A stretch of 64,000 nucleotides of DNA, from positions 1,633,001 through 1,697,000 of the forward strand of contig NC_014041.1 in assembly GCF_000023465.1 (NCBI RefSeq), given 5' to 3'. Shown here piece by piece: positions 59,958-64,000 of this stretch. Under the pieces are notes generated by a model. That model saw only the letters and a program-made list of their open reading frames with translations, searched no databases and was not told where the DNA came from. Source of the DNA: Zunongwangia profunda SM-A87 (GTDB lineage Bacteria > Bacteroidota > Bacteroidia > Flavobacteriales > Flavobacteriaceae). Each line of letters opens with the position of its first letter. The first letter of the stretch is position 1. Position numbers and translations under genes: made by a program.

Positions 59958-61211
59958 ATGATCAGTAAACTAGCCTGGAAAAATATTTGGCATAACCCAC
60001 TAAGCACAGTATTAAGTATGATGTTGCTTTCATTTTCTGTAGCGATGATATCATTACTTATTATCGTTCAGGAAAAATTTGAAAATAACTATACTGCGAA
60101 TTTAAATAATATCGATTTAGTGCTTGGTGCTAAAGGAAGTCCTTTACAACTTATTTTATCTGCAGTTTATCAAATTGATGCACCTACCGGGAATATTGCT
60201 TATAAAGAAGCTCAGCAATGGATGGAGCATCCTTTTGTCCAACATGCTGTTCCCTTAGCTTACGGCGATAACTATCAGGGAAACAGAATTGTAGGTACTA
60301 CCAAAGACTATATGAAGCTTTATGGAAATGATTTAGAAAGCGGACGCTTTTTTAATGCCAATTTTGAAGTCGTAATAGGGAAGAACCTGGCAGAGCAATT
60401 GAACCTGAGGATTGGAGATCAATTTTATGGTGCTCACGGACAAAATGCCGAAGGTCATGTTCACGATGAACATCCTTATACCATTGTGGGGATAGCTAAT
60501 CCTACAGGGAAGGTGTTGGATTACCTGATTTTATGTAATATCGATAGTGTTTGGGAGATGCACCATCACGATGCGGATCATAATGGGCACGATCATAAGC
60601 AGATTGAAGAGGATACAATAGAAGAACAGCATAGTGAACATAAGGCTCACGAAGAAGAGGAAGATAAACAGATCACAGCGGTACTTCTAAAATTAAAAAA
60701 TAAAATGGGATTGGTTACCTGGCCAAGATTGGTCGCTAATGCTACTAATATGCAAGTGGCTTCCCCTGCTATAGAAATAAACCGACTATTTTCATTAATG
60801 GGTCTTGGAATAGCCATGCTTAGTTATCTGGCGTATGGGATCATGATTCTTGCCGCTTTAAGCATTTTTATCTCATTATATACTCGTTTAAATAACCGTA
60901 AAAAAGAGTTTGCGTTGATGCGGGTGAGTGGCGGTAATAAATTTCAGTTGTTTTGGTTGGTGGTGCAGGAAAGTCTGTTTTTATGTCTGTCAGGTTATAT
61001 AATAGGAAGCTTGTTAGCACGATTCGTAATCCTGTTTTTTGGTCATTATACCGATAATGAGTTTCATTTAAGTATAGACCCGATGTCAGTGGTTTTAGCT
61101 AAAGAGGTTTACTTGTTGAGTGCTTGCCTTATTTTGGGGGTATTAGCAGCTTTAATTCCAGCAGTAAAAGCATATAAACTTAATATTCCTAAAATTTTGT
61201 CCTATGAGTAA
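59958..61211 (+). CDS. FtsX/MacB-like ABC permease with His-rich periplasmic domain
   Basis: 417 aa. One N-terminal membrane helix (residues 15-40), a large periplasmic domain, then three C-terminal helices as in MacB/LolC. The periplasmic domain has GHVHDEHPY and a long stretch rich in His/Asp/Glu (HHHDADHNGHDHKQIEE to EEEDK, about residues 197-237), a likely Zn or Cu ligand cluster. This supports a metal role for the ATPase/permease pair and recalls, from memory, the zinc-regulated zrg transporter genes of Vibrio. The stop overlaps the next start by 8 bp (ATGAGTAA). Confidence 0.87.
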   Translation: MISKLAWKNIWHNPLSTVLSMMLLSFSVAMISLLIIVQEKFENNYTANLNNIDLVLGAKGSPLQLILSAVYQIDAPTGNIAYKEAQQWMEHPFVQHAVPLAYGDNYQGNRIVGTTKDYMKLYGNDLESGRFFNANFEVVIGKNLAEQLNLRIGDQFYGAHGQNAEGHVHDEHPYTIVGIANPTGKVLDYLILCNIDSVWEMHHHDADHNGHDHKQIEEDTIEEQHSEHKAHEEEEDKQITAVLLKLKNKMGLVTWPRLVANATNMQVASPAIEINRLFSLMGLGIAMLSYLAYGIMILAALSIFISLYTRLNNRKKEFALMRVSGGNKFQLFWLVVQESLFLCLSGYIIGSLLARFVILFFGHYTDNEFHLSIDPMSVVLAKEVYLLSACLILGVLAALIPAVKAYKLNIPKILSYE

Positions 61212-61758
61212 AACGAAATGGGCACTGTTAGTATTGATCGTAAGTGTTTTATTTATAGTAGAATATATATGTTTTACTCCAAATAAGGCGAATACAGTTG
61301 GATATAAAGCCATAGTGGATACTTCAAGAGCAATTGATGATATTTCTGAAACAGAAAAAAGATCACCTAAGATATCCAAAGATACTGTAAAGCTGGGCTG
61401 GCAATTATTGGCTAATATCGATTATGTGGAAGAGAAAACAGAGGACTATCCCGGTGGTGTTTTAAACCCTATCATCAATTTTCAATTAAAAAATTTAAAA
61501 AATCATTATATAGAAATTTCAGGATATGTCGTTCCCATGGATGAAAATTCATACGCTTTAAGCAGTAATGTGATGTCGGCCTGCTTTTTCTGCGGAATGG
61601 CGGGACCGGAATCTGTTATGGGAATTCAGTTTAAAAATGATACCCCTAGTTTAAAAACAGATCAATATATAAGCCTGGTGGGGATATTTTCATATAATGA
61701 TACGAATCCCGAAGATTGGATCTATCATATTAAAGATGCCAAAATATTGAAAAAATAA
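61204..61758 (+). CDS. Membrane-anchored DUF3299-like protein
   Basis: 184 aa. One N-terminal hydrophobic segment (LLVLIVSVLFIVEYICF) probably anchors a periplasmic domain. The core GWQLLANIDYVEEK, YIEISGYVVPMDE and ACFFCGMAGPESVMGI match the DUF3299-like proteins found with metal ABC transporters. The CxxC pair (FFCG preceded by AC) may bind metal or be redox-active. It overlaps the permease gene by 8 bp, so the two are made together. Biochemical function not known. Confidence 0.75.
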   Translation: MSKTKWALLVLIVSVLFIVEYICFTPNKANTVGYKAIVDTSRAIDDISETEKRSPKISKDTVKLGWQLLANIDYVEEKTEDYPGGVLNPIINFQLKNLKNHYIEISGYVVPMDENSYALSSNVMSACFFCGMAGPESVMGIQFKNDTPSLKTDQYISLVGIFSYNDTNPEDWIYHIKDAKILKK

Positions 61759-61884
61759 ATAAGTTCTATGAAACAGGTATGAATTACAAAAAAGAATCAG
61801 GAGTCTGTTTTGGAAGCTGTTTTTTTTAAGATATTAATTTTGATCAAATTTCTTACATTTTCCAAAAAAGCATGTAGGATTTTA

Positions 61885-61892
61885 TATATTTG
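61885..61892 (+). promoter_or_regulatory. -7 element immediately before the first CNGKCYL gene
   Basis: TATATTTG, exact TAnnTTTG. Its expected transcription start (about 4-7 nt downstream) coincides with the GTG at 61897, so the mRNA would be leaderless. No good -33 TTG at 19 bp. Confidence 0.5.
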
Positions 61893-61896
61893 CAGC

Positions 61897-62262
61897 GTGA
61901 AATTTTTGTTTCCCATATTCGCCTTTTTGATTGTTTTTCAGCCCGCATTTCCGGTGGTGGAATATGTCCTGAATTACGATTACATCAGCAAAGAACTTTG
62001 TGAAAATAAAGATCGCCCTGAATTGGCCTGTAATGGGAAGTGTTATTTGATGCAGGCGTTAGCCGAGGCTTCAGAACAAGAGTCACAACAAAAAAAGGAA
62101 ACTTTAGCAAAAAAAGTAGAAATTCCTTTATTTTATGCTGAAAAACAGCTGGTACTAAATACCAGTATGGATACCGAAGTGATCGCTCATAACTTCAGTG
62201 CGAAACCTCAATTTTATCAGTTCTATTCGCTTCAGGATTTTTTCCATCCTCCAATCATTTAA
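61897..62262 (+). CDS. Small CNGKCYL-motif protein, copy 1 (unknown function)
   Basis: The open frame extends upstream to an ATG at 61810, but the -7 element at 61885 and alignment to copy 2 (62827-63198) favour the GTG at 61897; that gives 121 aa against 123. Both copies have an N-terminal hydrophobic helix, then NYDYI, ELC, NKDRP, LACNGKCYLM, and a charged Lys/Glu stretch. Three conserved cysteines (ELC, ACNGKC) are likely metal ligands or redox-active. Single-pass inner membrane or exported. Not characterised to my knowledge. Confidence 0.75.
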   Translation: MKFLFPIFAFLIVFQPAFPVVEYVLNYDYISKELCENKDRPELACNGKCYLMQALAEASEQESQQKKETLAKKVEIPLFYAEKQLVLNTSMDTEVIAHNFSAKPQFYQFYSLQDFFHPPII

Positions 62263-62362
62263 ATGGTACTCGATTTTCGAGATTTTAAGGATCAATTTTA
62301 GTCTGCTCAAAAATTAAAAAGAGTGGTGACTAATCATATATTTTAAAACTTAAAAGATTTAG

Positions 62363-62812
62363 ATGAACATTTCAATAAAACTAATCTATAGATTAGCCTT
62401 AGTATTCAGTTTAGCTTTAATGGCTATTTCCTGCGCCGAAGATACTTCAGCAAAAAAAGAAAAATATGAGGACTTATTTCATCAAGTGCTGGATATTCAT
62501 GATGAAGTAATGCCTAAAATGGGTGATATTTCAGAATTATCAAAGGAATTAAAAACAATGGCAGATACTAGTAGCACGGCGGAGAAATACCTAAAAGCCG
62601 AGCAAAAACTACAGGAAGCTGATAAGTTAATGATGGATTGGATGCATAGCTTTAGCGACGAATTTGTGAAAAATAAAGCCAAGGTTCAAAAAATGAACAA
62701 CGAAGAGCTTCAAGAACAAATCGATGCTTTAGAAGAAGAACTTAGCGATGTAAAAGCAATGCAGCAAGCCGTAAATTCCAGTATAGAAAACGCACGCGCA
62801 CTTACTAAATAA
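62363..62812 (+). CDS. Coiled-coil lipoprotein with Met/His motifs (unknown function)
   Basis: 149 aa. Lipobox LMAISC (Cys24), then an almost entirely helical, charged protein. Near the N-terminus IHDEVMPKMGDI and in the middle KLMMDWMHSF place Met and His residues together, suggestive of soft-metal binding. It sits between the two CNGKCYL genes and 15 bp before copy 2, so it probably works with them. No named family recognised with confidence. Confidence 0.75.
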   Translation: MNISIKLIYRLALVFSLALMAISCAEDTSAKKEKYEDLFHQVLDIHDEVMPKMGDISELSKELKTMADTSSTAEKYLKAEQKLQEADKLMMDWMHSFSDEFVKNKAKVQKMNNEELQEQIDALEEELSDVKAMQQAVNSSIENARALTK

Positions 62813-62826
62813 ATCTTATTAGGTAT

Positions 62827-63198
62827 ATGCGATATTTAGGCTTTTTCGTAGCCTTTTTTATCCTGCTTAAACCTATAATGCCCATTTTCGACTATGTTTT
62901 CAATTATGATTATATAGTGACCGAATTGTGTATTAATAAAGACCGTCCAGATCTTGCCTGTAATGGTAAATGTTATCTAATGCGGTCTCTGGCTAAGCAG
63001 GCTGATAAAGAACACGAAGAAAAACGTGGAATATTAGCCAATAGATACGAGCTGCCTTTGTTATATTTCGAACTTGATCAGCTAAACTTTGATGGACAAG
63101 CTTTGATTCTCGAAAATAGCGATAAACACGAGTTTTCTTATTTGGCGAATTATACTTTTCTCTTTTATACGAGAATGGTAAAACCTCCTATTGCTTAA
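62827..63198 (+). CDS. Small CNGKCYL-motif protein, copy 2 (unknown function)
   Basis: 123 aa paralogue of 61897-62262: helix FFVAFFILLKPIMPIFDYV, then NYDYIVTELC, NKDRPDLACNGKCYLM, a charged stretch (KQADKEHEEKRG) and a Phe/Tyr-rich C-terminus ending MVKPPIA (copy 1 ends FFHPPII). The same three cysteines are conserved. It follows the Met/His lipoprotein by 14 bp and precedes the MbnP gene by 149 bp. Confidence 0.75.
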   Translation: MRYLGFFVAFFILLKPIMPIFDYVFNYDYIVTELCINKDRPDLACNGKCYLMRSLAKQADKEHEEKRGILANRYELPLLYFELDQLNFDGQALILENSDKHEFSYLANYTFLFYTRMVKPPIA

Positions 63199-63347
63199 AA
63201 TTTATTTAAAGACAGGCTAAGATCGGCTTTTAGACTGATAGCCATAGCTATGTCCAAATTTTAACGGAGATCAATTCTTCGGGAATAAAAACATAGCAGC
63301 GTAGTATTTAAAAAATGTAATAAAAAGCAATCCAAATTTTAAACAAA

Positions 63348-64000
63348 ATGAATGTTAATTATATAAAAATCTTCGTATTAGTTGTTGTCGTTTCTCTAAC
63401 GGCATGCTCTTCAGATGATGATGCGGTGAGTAACCTGGGTGGGGAAAATGATGTGCGTATTGAGTTTGACGCTGGCGTAAACGGAGATGCCTTACTTCTG
63501 GGAGCTACCGGTTATACCAATGCTAACGGAGAGACTTTAAAGATTAACCGCTTTAATTATATCGTAAGTAATTTTGTACTGATCGATGCTGAGGGAAATG
63601 AATTTACGTATCCTAAGGATGATAGTTATTTTGTGGTGAGTGAAGAAAATGAACTTACCGAGGTGGTTTTAAAAGATATCCCGGCAGGAGAATATGTGGC
63701 CCTTAAGTTTGGCGTAGGGGTAGACCAGGAAAAATATCAGCAGGGCGCTGAAGGACAGGGAGATTTTCTTCAGGTAGCTGAAGAAAATGAAATGATGTGG
63801 TCCTGGCAGGCCGGGTATAAATTCCTAAATTTTGAAGGAACTTTTACATCAGAAACCGTAACTGAGCCTACCATTTTCCAAATCCATATGGGAAGTCACG
63901 GCAGTAGCCTGGATAATTACCGGGAAGTAACACTGCAAATGCCAAGCGATGCTCTGGTAAGCGAAAATTTGAGTCCGGTTGTGCATATGGCCGTCGATGC
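63348..64000 (+). CDS. MbnP-family lipoprotein, cut by window end
   Basis: Incomplete at the 3' end (217 codons visible, still open). Starts at ATG 63348 with lipobox VSLTAC (Cys20) and an acidic linker SSDDD. The visible part matches MbnP-type proteins: NRFNYIVSNFVLID, LKFGVGVD, MMWSWQAGYKFLNFEG, QIHMGSHG. MbnP partners with MbnH-like peroxidases in copper handling and is often next to TonB receptors. The conserved Trp pair (WSW) is present. A MbnH-type gene would be expected just after the window. Confidence 0.85.
   Translation, partial: MNVNYIKIFVLVVVVSLTACSSDDDAVSNLGGENDVRIEFDAGVNGDALLLGATGYTNANGETLKINRFNYIVSNFVLIDAEGNEFTYPKDDSYFVVSEENELTEVVLKDIPAGEYVALKFGVGVDQEKYQQGAEGQGDFLQVAEENEMMWSWQAGYKFLNFEGTFTSETVTEPTIFQIHMGSHGSSLDNYREVTLQMPSDALVSENLSPVVHMAVD

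Overview
The window looks like a piece of a Flavobacteriaceae (Bacteroidota) chromosome. The evidence is low GC, two SusC/SusD pairs, several Bacteroidota-type -7 promoter elements (TAnnTTTG), Cys lipoproteins with short lipoboxes, and an MbnP-type lipoprotein. Genus cannot be fixed from sequence alone. All assignments come from reading motifs and context; no database search was run.

Region 1 (1-14855) is a complete type I-B CRISPR-Cas locus. The cas order is unusual: cas8b-cas7-cas5-cas3-cas6-cas1-cas2-cas4. A roughly 190 bp leader follows, then a large array of 77 repeats of 37 bp and 76 spacers. Repeats 1-35, next to the leader, are uniform. The distal half is a mosaic of at least five repeat variants that alternate, and it contains one exactly duplicated spacer and one near-duplicated G/C-rich palindromic spacer.

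Region 2 (15041-46203) is a carbohydrate region centred on L-rhamnose. A minus-strand polysaccharide utilisation locus (SusC, SusD, esterase, uncharacterised lipoprotein, GH78 alpha-L-rhamnosidase, GH2 enzyme with an N-terminal lectin domain) should import and trim a rhamnose-containing glycan. A GntR-type sensor regulator lies between it and a plus-strand operon: fused rhamnulose-1-phosphate aldolase/lactaldehyde dehydrogenase, rhamnose isomerase, rhamnulokinase, FMN L-lactate dehydrogenase and an NCS1-like permease. Together these would convert rhamnose to DHAP and pyruvate. A second SusC/SusD pair with two surface lipoproteins (DUF4959/DUF5000-like and DUF4998-like) follows. An 18-nt direct-repeat motif recurs upstream of both susC genes and the rhamnose operon, and a palindrome TAAAACGTTTTA recurs upstream of both susC genes. 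This suggests one regulon.

Region 3 (46204-56400) is mixed accessory content: a hairpin repeat, a frameshifted secreted-protein gene, a small membrane protein, an NmrA/SDR/AraC operon next to a decayed SDR fragment, a six-hairpin glycosidase, a VOC/EVE/MarR operon, an AraC regulator and a small membrane protein.

Region 4 (56423-64000) is a probable metal-acquisition island. A TonB receptor diverges from a MerC-like protein, an ABC ATPase, a His-rich FtsX-type permease and a lipoprotein-like DUF3299-related protein. Downstream are two paralogous small proteins with a CNGKCYL motif, a Met/His-containing lipoprotein and an MbnP-family lipoprotein cut by the window end. The divergent promoter carries two different palindromes, each overlapping a core promoter element, which fits control by metalloregulators.
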